NCBI GenBank assembly: GCA_013001285.1
Contig: JABDMU010000057.1
Span: 1 to 64,000 of the forward strand
DNA length: 64,000 nucleotides
DNA from: Flavobacteriaceae bacterium
GTDB lineage: Bacteria; Bacteroidota; Bacteroidia; Flavobacteriales; Flavobacteriaceae
Reading direction: 5' to 3'
The notes under the pieces were generated by a model, which saw only the letters and a list, made by a program, of their open reading frames with translations, was not told where the DNA came from and did not search any database. A program made the translations under genes and the position numbers. The stretch's first letter is position 1. Each line of letters opens with the position of its first letter. Positions 28,709-38,967 of this stretch are shown here, piece by piece.

Positions 28709-30630
28709 TTTTTTGCTTCTATAATTCTGAGGTCGTCAAACTTTAATATATAGGCGGATTCGTTATAGTAGCCTCCAAACAATTTTTTCGCGTATCGAAA
28801 TTTATTCTCTACATATTCTGTTTCCAGGTCATTACCCGAAGCTTCATCTAAGGTATCTTTATAAGCCAGTCTTAATATTATGTCCATGGCAAGGTCAAAT
28901 CCGCGCGTTGCATATTTATTGGGCTCTGATCTGTACTTAGCTTTATAGCGTTTCACAAAGCCATTATCACTGTTTTCAGCAAGCGTTCGATTTACTGAAG
29001 GATAGTGAAATTTAAGACTAGAAAGATCATAATTGGAAACATTTGTTCCTTCAAAAGCACGATTATAATTAGTGGTCATTAATATGATCTCTCGCTTTTC
29101 CTGAGTTTCAAAATCGGTGCCATTTATGGCACTTAACATACTTGTCACATTAGAAACAAAGCCTTCATTTGCTGTTTGAAGAAATACAATATTTAATCCT
29201 TTTTGAATTTCAGTCTCAATATCACTTATCAAAATATAATTGGCATCGTCGCCTTTTTTATTTTTTCTTGAAAATATTTGCTTCGCCGAAGGAAAATCAC
29301 TTTTAAGTGCGTCACTAACCGATTTATTTTTTTGGTCAGATATGATGATGATTTTTTTCGGAAGGGAATCAGATTGTACAAAACTGGTTAAGGTCTTTCT
29401 TAAATACTCGTCTGAGGGAATGGTTTGATATACATTTGCGTATAATTTCTTTGGCATGGTCACCGGAGCAAAAACAGGAACCCTTTTGTTTCGGAGTTCA
29501 TCAGCGATACGATCAAAATTCTCTGATGTGAAGGGACCAATAACCGCATCATAATTAGAAAAATCATTTGATGCTAAGATCTTCGAGACTTCTGATAATC
29601 TTGCCTGAGTATCAAAAACATCCAAATTTGTCGATATTCCCAATTGTTTCGCCGAATCTAATGCCATTAAAACACCAGAATGAAAATCAATTGAAATACT
29701 CATATAACTATCCCGTTGCAGTATGTCCTTGGCTTCTCTAATTGAATCAAGATCTATTCTGTGTAATCTAAATGGCAACATAATAGCCAGTCGCTTCGTG
29801 CTAAAATTGGTCAATTTAGACTTCAAAGCGGTTTGGTCAATATTGGTAAGCTCTGAAGAAGTTCCAACATCTCTAGGCACTTTTAAGACCATACCAGCTT
29901 TTAATCCCGTTGAACTAAGTTGTGGATTAAGGTCTTCCAATTCCATTTGGGACAATCCTAATTTCAGTTTTAATCTGTAAAATCCTTCCTTGGGTAAAAC
30001 CGTATAATAACCAAATTCGTCATCCACTTTTTTAACCTCATTGTCTGCAAGGTTAGGCACATTAATTTCTTCACCTTCTTGAAGCGTTTCAGACATTTTC
30101 GGATTAAGAGTTTCTAATTCATCAACTGTAATGCCAAACTTATAAGCTATACGCCACTTTCCTTCTTTGGGTTGAACTTTGTATTTTCTGATGGTGTTCT
30201 CCAAATTATTTGTGACCTGTATCGTACTGAATTGAGGAATATTAATTTTATCGCCCTTTCTTAGATTTTCAGAATACAACCGTTTATTATGTTTTTTAAT
30301 ATCATCTATTGATACATTGTACTTTTTGGAAATACTAAAAAGAGTCTCCTTTCGTCTTACCTTGTGTTTTTTAAAACCAGACACTTTTTGTTCGGTCGTT
30401 GTTGTTGGGTTTTGGGCAATTCTCGATTTTGGAATGACAATAACCTCATTGGGTTGAAGATCGATTTTGGCATCAGGGTTTAAGGCATAAATATCATATG
30501 GTGTGACCATATATGTTTTGGCAATACTTTCGATGGTTTCACCAACTTTTACCTTATGAGTTTTATAATCCTGAGCAAAGCCCATGGCCATGCACAATAA
30601 GAGGTTAAGACTTAAAAATAATTTCTTCAT
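28705..30630 (-). CDS. LysM-repeat protein fused to a type I periplasmic binding fold
   Basis: A 641-residue exported protein. A signal peptide (KKLFLSLNLLLCMAMGFAQ) is followed by four LysM domains in about the first 250 residues: HKVKVGETIESIAKTY, HKVRRKETLFSISKKY, and two more diverged ones starting YKVQPKEGKWRIAY and YYTVLPKEGFYRLK. LysM binds peptidoglycan. The rest resembles a type I periplasmic binding protein, starting near KRLAIMLPFRLHRID and including YDAVIGPFTSENF and VPVFAPVTMP. This layout recalls LpoA-like activators of cell-wall synthases, an inference only. The ATG at 30630 was preferred to one six codons upstream that lies inside guaA. Confidence 0.85.
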   Translation of the reverse strand: MKKLFLSLNLLLCMAMGFAQDYKTHKVKVGETIESIAKTYMVTPYDIYALNPDAKIDLQPNEVIVIPKSRIAQNPTTTTEQKVSGFKKHKVRRKETLFSISKKYNVSIDDIKKHNKRLYSENLRKGDKINIPQFSTIQVTNNLENTIRKYKVQPKEGKWRIAYKFGITVDELETLNPKMSETLQEGEEINVPNLADNEVKKVDDEFGYYTVLPKEGFYRLKLKLGLSQMELEDLNPQLSSTGLKAGMVLKVPRDVGTSSELTNIDQTALKSKLTNFSTKRLAIMLPFRLHRIDLDSIREAKDILQRDSYMSISIDFHSGVLMALDSAKQLGISTNLDVFDTQARLSEVSKILASNDFSNYDAVIGPFTSENFDRIADELRNKRVPVFAPVTMPKKLYANVYQTIPSDEYLRKTLTSFVQSDSLPKKIIIISDQKNKSVSDALKSDFPSAKQIFSRKNKKGDDANYILISDIETEIQKGLNIVFLQTANEGFVSNVTSMLSAINGTDFETQEKREIILMTTNYNRAFEGTNVSNYDLSSLKFHYPSVNRTLAENSDNGFVKRYKAKYRSEPNKYATRGFDLAMDIILRLAYKDTLDEASGNDLETEYVENKFRYAKKLFGGYYNESAYILKFDDLRIIEAKK

Positions 30631-30638
30631 ACTAAATT

Positions 30639-32174
30639 TTATTCCCATTCTATTGTTGCCGGCGGTTTTGAACTGATATCGTACACTACTCTATTAACGC
30701 CTTTAACTTTATTTATTATATCATTTGAGACCTTCTGAAGGAATTTATATGGTAAATTCACCCAGTCAGCGGTCATTCCATCTGTACTTTCAACAGCTCT
30801 TAGCACAACACATTTTTCGTAAGTTCTTTCATCACCCATCACACCAACACTGTTTACTGGCAGCAACATTGCTCCTGCCTGCCATACCTTATCGTATAAA
30901 TCCCAGTCACGCAAGCCATTAATAAATATGGCATCAACCTCTTGTAATATACGAACTTTTTCAGCAGTTAGATCTCCTAAAATACGAATCGCCAAGCCTG
31001 GTCCAGGGAACGGATGTCGTCCTAATAATTCAGGATCAATGCCCAAAGATGCACCAACACGTCTTACTTCATCTTTAAACAATGTATTCATTGGTTCGAC
31101 TACTTTCAATTTCATAAAATCTGGCAATCCACCTACATTATGATGACTTTTTATGGTTGCTGAAGGACCTCCTGTTGCTGAAACACTTTCAATTACATCG
31201 GGATAGATGGTTCCTTGAGCTAGCCATTTCACATCTTCAATGTGATGGGCTTCATCATCAAAAACTTCGATAAAAGCGTTCCCAATAGCTTTTCGTTTTA
31301 GCTCAGGATCGCTTAATCCTTTAAGAGCTTCCAAAAAGCGTGCCGAAGCATCAACACCTTTAACATTGAGTCCCATCCCTTCGTATTGTTTCAACACGTT
31401 TTCAAATTCATTCTTTCGCAATAAACCGTTGTTAACAAAAACGCAATAGAGGTTTTTACCAATGGCCTTATTTAGCAGGACCGCTGCTACTGTTGAGTCA
31501 ACACCTCCAGATAAACCAAGCACCACTTTATCGTTCTTAAGTTTTTTCTTTAACCAATCTACTGTTTCTTCAACGAAAGAATCTGGTGTCCAATCTGGAT
31601 TTATCTTGGCAATATCAATAAGAAAATTTTTAAGAAGCTGCTTGCCATCAGTCGTATGATAGACCTCAGGATGAAACTGAATGGCATAGGTCATTTCGTT
31701 TTTAATTCTGTATGCAGCATTGGAAACGTCATGAGTACTTGCTAATAAAATACCACCTGTTGGCAATTCTTTTATCGTATCACTATGACTCATCCAAACC
31801 TGGCTACCTTCGGAAATATCATTAAAAAATGGTTCGTTTTCTTTGATAAAGGATAAATTGGCTCGACCATATTCTCTTGTATTGGAAGGTGACACATTTC
31901 CACCGGAAAAATGAGCAAGATATTGCGCACCATAGCATACTGCAAGTAAGGGTTTCTTGCCTCTGATCTTTGAAATATCTGGATGTAGGGCTTCCTCGCC
32001 TCTAACAGAAAATGGGCTTCCTGAAAGAATAACAGCCTTATAAGATTCAATATCGTCGGGAATTTTGTTGAATGGATGTATTTCGGAATAGACGTTAAGC
32101 TCTCTTACACGTCGCGCAATTAACTGGGTGTACTGCGATCCGAAATCTAAAATTAATACCTTGTCATGTTGCAT
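30639..32174 (-). CDS. guaA: GMP synthase (glutamine-hydrolysing)
   Basis: A 511-residue two-domain enzyme converting XMP to GMP. The class I glutaminase domain has nucleophile Cys80 ([10 protein letters not shown]) and the IQFHPEV His/Glu pair near 168-170. The ATP pyrophosphatase domain has the P-loop GLSGGVDST near 222. The C-terminal dimerisation domain ends with KPPATIEWE. An apparent N-terminal extension from a TTG at 32207 was dropped, because that TTG is the -33 element of the promoter and the Met at 32174 gives the normal start. It heads an operon with the LysM, OsmC and DUF922 genes. Confidence 0.96.
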   Translation of the reverse strand: MQHDKVLILDFGSQYTQLIARRVRELNVYSEIHPFNKIPDDIESYKAVILSGSPFSVRGEEALHPDISKIRGKKPLLAVCYGAQYLAHFSGGNVSPSNTREYGRANLSFIKENEPFFNDISEGSQVWMSHSDTIKELPTGGILLASTHDVSNAAYRIKNEMTYAIQFHPEVYHTTDGKQLLKNFLIDIAKINPDWTPDSFVEETVDWLKKKLKNDKVVLGLSGGVDSTVAAVLLNKAIGKNLYCVFVNNGLLRKNEFENVLKQYEGMGLNVKGVDASARFLEALKGLSDPELKRKAIGNAFIEVFDDEAHHIEDVKWLAQGTIYPDVIESVSATGGPSATIKSHHNVGGLPDFMKLKVVEPMNTLFKDEVRRVGASLGIDPELLGRHPFPGPGLAIRILGDLTAEKVRILQEVDAIFINGLRDWDLYDKVWQAGAMLLPVNSVGVMGDERTYEKCVVLRAVESTDGMTADWVNLPYKFLQKVSNDIINKVKGVNRVVYDISSKPPATIEWE

Positions 32175-32177
32175 GTG

Positions 32178-32207
32178 CAAAATTAATAATTTGACCTTGT
32201 GATGCAA
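32178..32207 (-). promoter_or_regulatory. Full Bacteroidota promoter for the guaA operon
   Basis: On the minus strand TTG (32207-32205), a 19-base spacer and TAATTTTG (32185-32178) match the Flavobacterium consensus exactly. The guaA ATG follows after only three bases, so the operon's first gene is probably translated from a leaderless message. Confidence 0.75.
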
Positions 32208-32267
32208 TCAAAATTATCTATATTTTTAAAACGTTATGAACATTAAATTAGGTAAATAAAAGTAAAC

Positions 32268-32283
32268 AAACCAGTCTCGGTTT
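32268..32283 (-). terminator. Weak hairpin after bshC
   Basis: On the minus strand AAACC and GGTTT form a five-base stem around a six-base loop, followed by a T-rich stretch (TGTTTACTTTTATTT). It may end bshC transcription, but the stem is short. Confidence 0.3.
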
Positions 32284-32331
32284 TAAAATTATTGAATACT
32301 TCTAGAAGAAATTGAGGTGTTTTATTAAAGT

Positions 32332-33927
32332 CTATAACTCAATGATGAGAAATTCGCCTTTTAAAGGCTCTAATTCCTCCATTAATTTTGGAATTAGTGA
32401 CTCACCATATTCCAAATAGAATTCAGAAAAATTTGTTTGACGTTCCTGAAGACTTCCATTTGGAAAAAGTTCATAATGTAAGCTTTTCACTCTATCCAAC
32501 TGTTCACTTAATTTTCGCTTTTGCGCTTTCAACAAACGTTTTTCTAGATGCTCCAGTCCTTTTATTTGTTTTCTTTCCTGAGCACCTACCGCTCCTATAA
32601 AGGATTTATCCGTTTTTTCGGCAAGTTGATATAAGGCTTCAAATTGCTTTTTTAAATGTGCCTTCTGATCATCGAAATCAATTTTAAAATCTGATAATTT
32701 CTTTGTTTGAACTTTTATCAATTGTTCTTGATCTAAAAAGAGATCGCTTAACGTTAAATGTAACTTTTCCATTCTAGCCAACTGCTTCTCAGAGATAAGA
32801 AGCGCTGAATTCCGAAGTAATAACATGGGAAATGGCACCTGCTCTGCATCAAAAAATGATTTAAGTTGAAGCCAATAAGCCAATTCTCCACCACCTCCAA
32901 TATAACACAGATTGGGCAGAATGACCTCTTGATACAAGGGACGCATGATAACATTTGGAGAGAATCGTTCAGGATGATTTTGCAATAGGTCTAAAAGTTC
33001 CTCCTTGTTCCAAACCGTTGACGTATTTAATACGCGATAGTGTTCACCCTCTTTTACAATGCGTTCGCGTTGGGATTCAGATAAATAAAACAAATTGATC
33101 GCTCTAGGGCTGACTTGAACTTTATAATTAAGTTTTTCAATTTTAGAATTTGTATCTAAAACCTGCCTATGAGCCACAGATTCCATCAACTCACGCTTCA
33201 TAAATGGACCAAATACTTTCTTTAGTTCAGGATCATCGGCATCGATGATCACTAATCCGTAGTGTCCAAATAATGCATTTGCAAGAAATCGCGTTGCGTC
33301 TGCTAAATTTTCATGTTCGTAATATGCCTTTTTAAATAAACTTACTAATTGTTTCGCATTTTCAGTTTGACCCAATTGCGATGCAAATACCTTTGCAACC
33401 TCATCTAAACCACTTGTTTCAAAATGACCAACTGCTCCTCCTGAGTTTCGAGACCAGGTCACTTTTTTCCCTTTAAAATTAAAATAATTGATCTCTTCAA
33501 AGTCATGATCTTCAGTAGCCATCCAGTATACAGGAACAAAATTATAATTTGAATATTTTGCTTTTAACTGTTTGGTCAAATTTATGACAGAGATGATCTT
33601 GAATAAGAAATATAAAGGTCCTGTAAATAAATTAAGTTGATGACCAGTGGTGATGGTAAAGGTATTAGAATTGGACAGACTCGTGATATGCTCATGCGTC
33701 AATAAAGATGCATCACTATCGTGATATTGCTTGAGCAAAACCCGTTCAAGAATTTGTCTGTTTTCATTCTGAAAACTTTCAGATTTCTCTTTGATCTGAG
33801 CCGAGAAATTCTCCATTTTAGGGAATCGGTTATAGAGCATATCTAACTCCGATTTCTCATCGAGGTAATCACAAATAAGATCTGAAAAATAATTAGTTTC
33901 TTTAAACGAAATACAATCTGATGGCAT
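32332..33927 (-). CDS. bshC: Putative cysteine ligase BshC (bacillithiol biosynthesis)
   Basis: A 531-residue protein matching BshC, proposed to add cysteine to glucosaminyl-malate in the last step of bacillithiol synthesis. Family marks are TGHQLNLFTGPLYFLFKI near 95, PVYWMATEDHDFEE near 130, and a C-terminal coiled coil rich in Lys and Gln around residues 400-490. The length is typical. BshA and BshB are not in this window. Low-molecular-weight thiol production would fit with the OsmC and Msr repair genes nearby. Confidence 0.92.
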   Translation of the reverse strand: MPSDCISFKETNYFSDLICDYLDEKSELDMLYNRFPKMENFSAQIKEKSESFQNENRQILERVLLKQYHDSDASLLTHEHITSLSNSNTFTITTGHQLNLFTGPLYFLFKIISVINLTKQLKAKYSNYNFVPVYWMATEDHDFEEINYFNFKGKKVTWSRNSGGAVGHFETSGLDEVAKVFASQLGQTENAKQLVSLFKKAYYEHENLADATRFLANALFGHYGLVIIDADDPELKKVFGPFMKRELMESVAHRQVLDTNSKIEKLNYKVQVSPRAINLFYLSESQRERIVKEGEHYRVLNTSTVWNKEELLDLLQNHPERFSPNVIMRPLYQEVILPNLCYIGGGGELAYWLQLKSFFDAEQVPFPMLLLRNSALLISEKQLARMEKLHLTLSDLFLDQEQLIKVQTKKLSDFKIDFDDQKAHLKKQFEALYQLAEKTDKSFIGAVGAQERKQIKGLEHLEKRLLKAQKRKLSEQLDRVKSLHYELFPNGSLQERQTNFSEFYLEYGESLIPKLMEELEPLKGEFLIIEL

Positions 33928-34045
33928 AGCTAGAATTGAAATCTTTTGTAAATATAATGCACTTGAATATTTTAACTCCTAATTTTTAGTTAATTCGTTT
34001 TCGGTTACTATCTTTAGGTTTATTTTTCAATTCAAATCCGACCAA

Positions 34046-36529
34046 ATGCAAAAGGTATATCAATTTCTATTCATCACTGTTTTTTCATTTTCCATAGCTC
34101 AAGCTCAAACCATCCAATCTCCAAGTGACTTTTTAGGTTATGAATTAGGCACTCAATTTTCTCGACATCATCAGGTTGTAGATTATTTTAAACATGTCGC
34201 TAATGCAGCGCCAAATCAAGTGCTCCTTGAAAAATATGGAGAAACTTATGAACGTCGGCCATTGTATTTGGCTTATGTTTCTTCGGAAGAAAATCTTAGG
34301 AATTTAGAAACCGTTCGCCAAAACAATTTAAAAAATGCGGGGATTCTGGCTGGAAATCCCTCATCGACAGATGTAGCTATAGTTTGGCTTAGTTATAATG
34401 TGCATGGTAACGAAGCATCCAGTATTGAAGCCTCGATGCTCACCATTTATAAGTTGCTCACTGAAAAGCAGGCCTGGTTAGAAAATACAGTTGTCATCAT
34501 TGATCCTTGTATTAATCCAGATGGACGTGATCGCTATGCGAACTGGTTTAATGAAACTGCTAGCCGACCATATGATATTGATCAACAAGCGAGCGAACAT
34601 CATGAGCCTTGGCCTGGTGGACGCGCTAATCACTACTTGTTTGATCTGAATAGAGATTGGGCGTGGGCTTCTCAAATTGAATCACAGTCACGTATTAAAG
34701 TTTATAATAAATGGATGCCTCATATTCATGTTGATTTCCATGAACAAGGCATTAATGAACCCTATTATTTTGCGCCAGCAGCCGAACCTTATCACGAGAT
34801 CATAAGTGATTGGCAACGTGATTTTCAAGATCAAATTGGAAAGAACCACGCTAAATATTTTGATGCTAATGGCTGGCTCTTTTTTACCAAGGAACGCTTC
34901 GATCTTTTTTATCCGAGTTATGGAGATACCTATCCTATGTTTATGGGTGCTATTGGAATGACCTATGAACAAGGTGGACATGGTCGCGGGGGATTGGGTG
35001 TTTTAAACGATGAAGGCATCATTCTCACCCTTAAGGACAGAATTGCTCATCATACAACTACAGGATTGTCAACAGTTGAAATTTCTTCGAAAAATGCTTC
35101 ACAATTAAATTCAGAATTTAAAAATTTCTTTAATACTACAGGATTGAAATATAAGAGTTATGTGATGAAAGGTGATGCTGATAAAATTGAAACCTTAAAA
35201 ACATTGCTCGATCGACACGACATCAAGTATGGTAGTCCGTCAAGCGGAAGGGTTACAGGGTTTAAATATGACACCAATGCTTCAGGTAGTATGTCTACAT
35301 CGAGTAATGATCTCGTTGTAAGTACGAATCAACCAAAGGCTAAGATGATCAAAGCGCTTTTTGAACCTAATGGTAAACTTGTTGATTCACTAACCTATGA
35401 TATAACGGCTTGGAGTTTACCATATGCCTATGGCTTAGAAACGATTGCCAGTTCAAATCTAGTAAACGCGTCTTCGTCTATCTCAAAAACAGTAACTAAT
35501 GCAGCAAATGCTAATGCTTCGGGATATGTCTTACGTTGGGATAGTATGCAGGATGCACAATTTTTAGCAGATCTTTTAAAACAGAATATAAAAGTACGAT
35601 TTACAGAAAAACCAATGACAACCTCTGGAAATACCTTCGATAGAGGTTCATTGATCATAGTGAGAGGTGATAACGCTGAAGTTGACAATTTAGATGAGCT
35701 TTTAGTTAAAACAGCAAACGCTCATAACAGGCAATTATATGCTGCAGCTTCTGGTTATTCAAGTTCAGGGCCTGATTTTGGTTCCCCTGATATTAAATTG
35801 GTAAACAAACAAAAGATCGCGATGCTTTCAGGTGAAAATACGTCTTCCTTAAGCTATGGGGCTTTATGGCATTTCTTTGAACAGCAATTGCAATATCCAG
35901 TGACTTCGATAAATACCGAGCATTTTGGACGTATTGATTTAGATAAATATGATGTTTTGATCTTGCCTAGTGGGAATTATCGCGGACTTTTAAATGAAGC
36001 CCATATGACCAAATTAAAAACCTGGGTTCGTGCAGGTGGGAAGGTAATCGCTATTGATCGTGCATTAGGAGCATTCGCAGGTCAGGAAGGATTTAGTTTG
36101 GCTTTTAATCAGAACGAAAACGGCAAGGACAATAGTTTGATCCCTTATGCATATCGCGAGCGGGAATATGCCAAACAAATGATCACTGGAGCAGTATTTA
36201 AAACCAATGTTGATAATACACATCCAATGGCATTTGGATATTCTGATACTTATTTTTCTTTAAAACTAGGAAGTGCTTCTTATAGTCTGCTAAATGGAGG
36301 CTACAATGTCTCTTATCTAGGCGAAAAACCCTTAAAAGTATCTGGATTTGCTGGTAGCGATGCTATTAAAAGATTACCGAATTCTTTGGTTTTTGGCGAA
36401 GAACGCATGGGTCGCGGTAGTATGATCTATATGGTTGACAATGTCATGTTCAGAAGTTTTTGGGAGAACGGAAAGCTATTTTTGGTAAATGCTATCTTTT
36501 TTGTGAATAATAACGCCTTCGAATTGTAG
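34046..36529 (+). CDS. Exported M14-family zinc carboxypeptidase
   Basis: An 827-residue exported metallopeptidase. Residues 1-20 form a signal peptide ending SIAQAQ. The M14 domain (about 30-370) has zinc ligands His120 and Glu123 in NVHGNEASSIE and His232 in HVDFHEQG, and a likely catalytic Glu in MTYEQGGHGRGG near 311. The second half (about 370-827) is beta-rich with a Rossmann-like segment VLILPSGNYRGLL near 647, as in the long M14 proteins of Bacteroidota. No T9SS sorting domain is seen, so it is probably periplasmic. It converges on rimO with only six bases between stops. Confidence 0.9.
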   Translation: MQKVYQFLFITVFSFSIAQAQTIQSPSDFLGYELGTQFSRHHQVVDYFKHVANAAPNQVLLEKYGETYERRPLYLAYVSSEENLRNLETVRQNNLKNAGILAGNPSSTDVAIVWLSYNVHGNEASSIEASMLTIYKLLTEKQAWLENTVVIIDPCINPDGRDRYANWFNETASRPYDIDQQASEHHEPWPGGRANHYLFDLNRDWAWASQIESQSRIKVYNKWMPHIHVDFHEQGINEPYYFAPAAEPYHEIISDWQRDFQDQIGKNHAKYFDANGWLFFTKERFDLFYPSYGDTYPMFMGAIGMTYEQGGHGRGGLGVLNDEGIILTLKDRIAHHTTTGLSTVEISSKNASQLNSEFKNFFNTTGLKYKSYVMKGDADKIETLKTLLDRHDIKYGSPSSGRVTGFKYDTNASGSMSTSSNDLVVSTNQPKAKMIKALFEPNGKLVDSLTYDITAWSLPYAYGLETIASSNLVNASSSISKTVTNAANANASGYVLRWDSMQDAQFLADLLKQNIKVRFTEKPMTTSGNTFDRGSLIIVRGDNAEVDNLDELLVKTANAHNRQLYAAASGYSSSGPDFGSPDIKLVNKQKIAMLSGENTSSLSYGALWHFFEQQLQYPVTSINTEHFGRIDLDKYDVLILPSGNYRGLLNEAHMTKLKTWVRAGGKVIAIDRALGAFAGQEGFSLAFNQNENGKDNSLIPYAYREREYAKQMITGAVFKTNVDNTHPMAFGYSDTYFSLKLGSASYSLLNGGYNVSYLGEKPLKVSGFAGSDAIKRLPNSLVFGEERMGRGSMIYMVDNVMFRSFWENGKLFLVNAIFFVNNNAFEL

Positions 36530-36535
36530 ACGTCC

Positions 36536-37840
36536 CTATTTAACAACCTCAGCATATAGATCGAAATCGGCAGCATCTGTTATTTTAACCTGGGCAAATT
36601 CTCCGGTTTTTAGATAGGTTTGAGTGGCATCAATTAGAACTTCGTTATCAACGTCTGGTGAATCGAACTCCGTTCGACCAACAAAATAATTGCCTTCTTT
36701 TCGGTCGATAACCACTTTAAATTCTTTCCCGATCTTTTCTTGATTGAGTTCCCATGATATCTGAGATTGGATCTCCATGATCTCATTAGCACGCTCTTGT
36801 TTCACGTCTTCTGGCACATCGTCCTCAAGACTGAAGGCATGCGTATTTTCTTCATGGCTGTAGGTAAAACAACCCAAACGTTCAAAACGCATGTCCCTAA
36901 CCCACTCGCGTAATTCTTCGAAGTCTTCCTGAGTTTCACCTGGATAGCCAACGATTAAGGTAGTCCGGATGGTCATATCAGGAACTGCTTTTCTAAATTC
37001 CTGAAGTAGCTTAGTTGTTTTTTCCTTTGTAGTTCCACGACGCATACTTTTTAAAATATGGTCTGAGATATGTTGCAAAGGAATGTCAATATAGTTACAG
37101 ATCTTTGGCTCGCGATTCATAACATCTAACACATCCATAGGAAATCCTGTAGGGAAGGCATAATGCAATCGAATCCATTCTATACCATCCACTTTTACCA
37201 GTGCTTCTAGTAATTCGGCGAGATTTCGTTTTTTATACAGATCTAATCCGTAATAGGTCAAGTCTTGTGCAATAAGGATCAATTCCTTTACGCCATTTGC
37301 AGCTAACTTTTCGGCTTCGGTGACAACATCTTCAATTGGAGTAGATTTATGTTTACCTCTCATTAAAGGAATCGCACAAAAGCTACACGGACGATCACAG
37401 CCTTCAGCAATTTTTAAATAGGCATAATTTTTTGGCGTTGTTGTTAAGCGCTCACCAATGAGTTCGTGCTTATAATCGGCTCCTAGCGCTTTTAAAAGAC
37501 CAGGTAATTCAGTTGTCCCAAAATACTGATCGACATCGGGAATTTCCTTTTGTAAGTCAGGTTTATAGCGTTCACTTAAACACCCAGTAACAAAAACTTT
37601 ATCAACTTCACCTTCTTCCTTCTTCTTCATATATTCAAGGATGGTGTTGACACTTTCCTCTTTAGCATTATTGATAAAACCGCAGGTATTGATCACCACG
37701 ACATTACCTTCCTCTTCATGTACAACATCTTTGCCACTAGCTTTAAGTTGGCCCATGAGCACTTCGCTGTCGTAAACATTCTTACTACAGCCAAGTGTGA
37801 CAACGTTGATCTTATTTTTTTTAAGTGATTTTGTACGCAT
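36536..37840 (-). CDS. rimO: Ribosomal protein S12 methylthiotransferase RimO
   Basis: A 434-residue radical-SAM enzyme that adds a methylthio group to the conserved aspartate of ribosomal protein S12. The N-terminal UPF0004 domain carries Cys18, Cys53 and Cys87 for the second 4Fe-4S cluster. The radical-SAM motif is Cys148-x3-Cys152-x2-Cys155 (GCDRPCSFCAIP). A C-terminal TRAM domain covers about the last 65 residues (IGKEFKVVIDRKEGNYFVGRT). TSVDPD-like features that would mark MiaB are absent. ftsY lies 26 bases upstream on the same strand. Confidence 0.95.
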   Translation of the reverse strand: MRTKSLKKNKINVVTLGCSKNVYDSEVLMGQLKASGKDVVHEEEGNVVVINTCGFINNAKEESVNTILEYMKKKEEGEVDKVFVTGCLSERYKPDLQKEIPDVDQYFGTTELPGLLKALGADYKHELIGERLTTTPKNYAYLKIAEGCDRPCSFCAIPLMRGKHKSTPIEDVVTEAEKLAANGVKELILIAQDLTYYGLDLYKKRNLAELLEALVKVDGIEWIRLHYAFPTGFPMDVLDVMNREPKICNYIDIPLQHISDHILKSMRRGTTKEKTTKLLQEFRKAVPDMTIRTTLIVGYPGETQEDFEELREWVRDMRFERLGCFTYSHEENTHAFSLEDDVPEDVKQERANEIMEIQSQISWELNQEKIGKEFKVVIDRKEGNYFVGRTEFDSPDVDNEVLIDATQTYLKTGEFAQVKITDAADFDLYAEVVK

Positions 37841-37866
37841 GATCTAGGCTAAACCCATTTTAGATA

Positions 37867-38820
37867 TTATTTAAAAAACGAATCGACGAATTCGAACTTA
37901 TTGAATACTTGAAGATCTTCAATTCCTTCCCCAACACCAATATATTTCACAGGCACTTGAAATTGATCACTAATACCAATAACGACGCCTCCTTTTGCTG
38001 TGCCATCAAGTTTTGTAACCGCGAGAGAAGTTACTTCAGTTGCCGCGGTAAATTGTTTGGCTTGTTCAAAAGCGTTCTGACCAGTTGATCCATCAAGAAC
38101 TAAAAGAACATCATGAGGTGCATCATCAACCACTTTTTGCATGACACGTTTCACTTTAGTGAGTTCGTTCATGAGGTTGACCTTATTATGTAAACGCCCA
38201 GCAGTATCTATTATAACCACATCGGCGTCACTTGAAACTGCGCTATGAAGTGTATCAAAGGCCACGGAAGCTGGATCAGACCCCATATCCTGCTTTACAA
38301 TTGGTACATCAACACGATCTGCCCAAACTTGAAGCTGATCGATAGCTGCAGCTCTAAAGGTATCTGCAGCACCGAGAACGACCTTTAGTCCTTTTTTCTT
38401 GAACTGGAAGGCCATTTTCCCAATAGTTGTTGTTTTCCCTACGCCATTTACACCAACAACCATTATGACATGTGGCTTTTTAGTGTCGGGAATACCAAAC
38501 TCGGTGTCTTCACCTACATTGGTTTCTGAAAGTAATCCAGCAATTTCTTCGCGAAGGATTTTATTCAACTCGTCTGTACCTAAATATTTGTCTTTTGCAA
38601 CACGAGCTTCAATACGCTCGATGATCTTCAAAGTTGTATTGACACCAACATCACTAGACACCAACACTTCTTCGAGGTTATCAAGTACATCATCATCAAC
38701 TTTTGATTTTCCTGCAACAGCCTTACTTAATTTATTAAAGAATGTATTTTTCGAGGTTTCAAGACCTTTATCGAGCGTTTCTTTTTTTTCTGAAGAAAAT
38801 ATGTTTTTAAATAAACCCAT
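37867..38820 (-). CDS. ftsY: Signal recognition particle receptor FtsY
   Basis: A 317-residue SRP GTPase that docks SRP-ribosome complexes at the membrane. After a short charged N-terminus (no long acidic A domain as in E. coli) come the N domain and the G domain. The G motifs are GVNGVGKTTTIGKMA near 126, DTFRAAAIDQL, DTAGRLHN, and TKLDGTAKGG near 270, with a closing GVGEGIEDLQVF. It is probably cotranscribed with rimO downstream. The DUF4295/L33/L28 operon upstream is separated by a terminator. Confidence 0.96.
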   Translation of the reverse strand: MGLFKNIFSSEKKETLDKGLETSKNTFFNKLSKAVAGKSKVDDDVLDNLEEVLVSSDVGVNTTLKIIERIEARVAKDKYLGTDELNKILREEIAGLLSETNVGEDTEFGIPDTKKPHVIMVVGVNGVGKTTTIGKMAFQFKKKGLKVVLGAADTFRAAAIDQLQVWADRVDVPIVKQDMGSDPASVAFDTLHSAVSSDADVVIIDTAGRLHNKVNLMNELTKVKRVMQKVVDDAPHDVLLVLDGSTGQNAFEQAKQFTAATEVTSLAVTKLDGTAKGGVVIGISDQFQVPVKYIGVGEGIEDLQVFNKFEFVDSFFK

Positions 38821-38909
38821 GTAGTTTTTATGTTTTACTTCATTTCAGTATCAAAAGTCCTGCCTTTACTGTGTGACTGCAAAAATGTCATTGTAATAGC
38901 AGGTAAATA

Positions 38910-38945
38910 TAAAATAAAAGCTGCTCTCGTAAGGAAAGCAGCTTT
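38910..38945 (-). terminator. Intrinsic terminator after the L28-L33-DUF4295 operon
   Basis: The stem arms AAAGCTGCT (38918-38926) and AGCAGCTTT (38937-38945) pair perfectly. On the minus strand a T-rich run (TTTTATTTTA) follows. It lies between the DUF4295 stop and ftsY. Confidence 0.75.
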
Positions 38946-38967
38946 AAATTCTTTAAAAACAACAGGA

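Noticed and set aside
32175-32207. N-terminal extension of GMP synthase from a TTG at 32207
   Set aside because: That TTG is the -33 element of a consensus promoter, and the Met at 32174 gives the standard family start.
38399-38824. 141-codon plus-strand frame opposite ftsY
   Set aside because: It is antisense to all G motifs of FtsY and has no family features.
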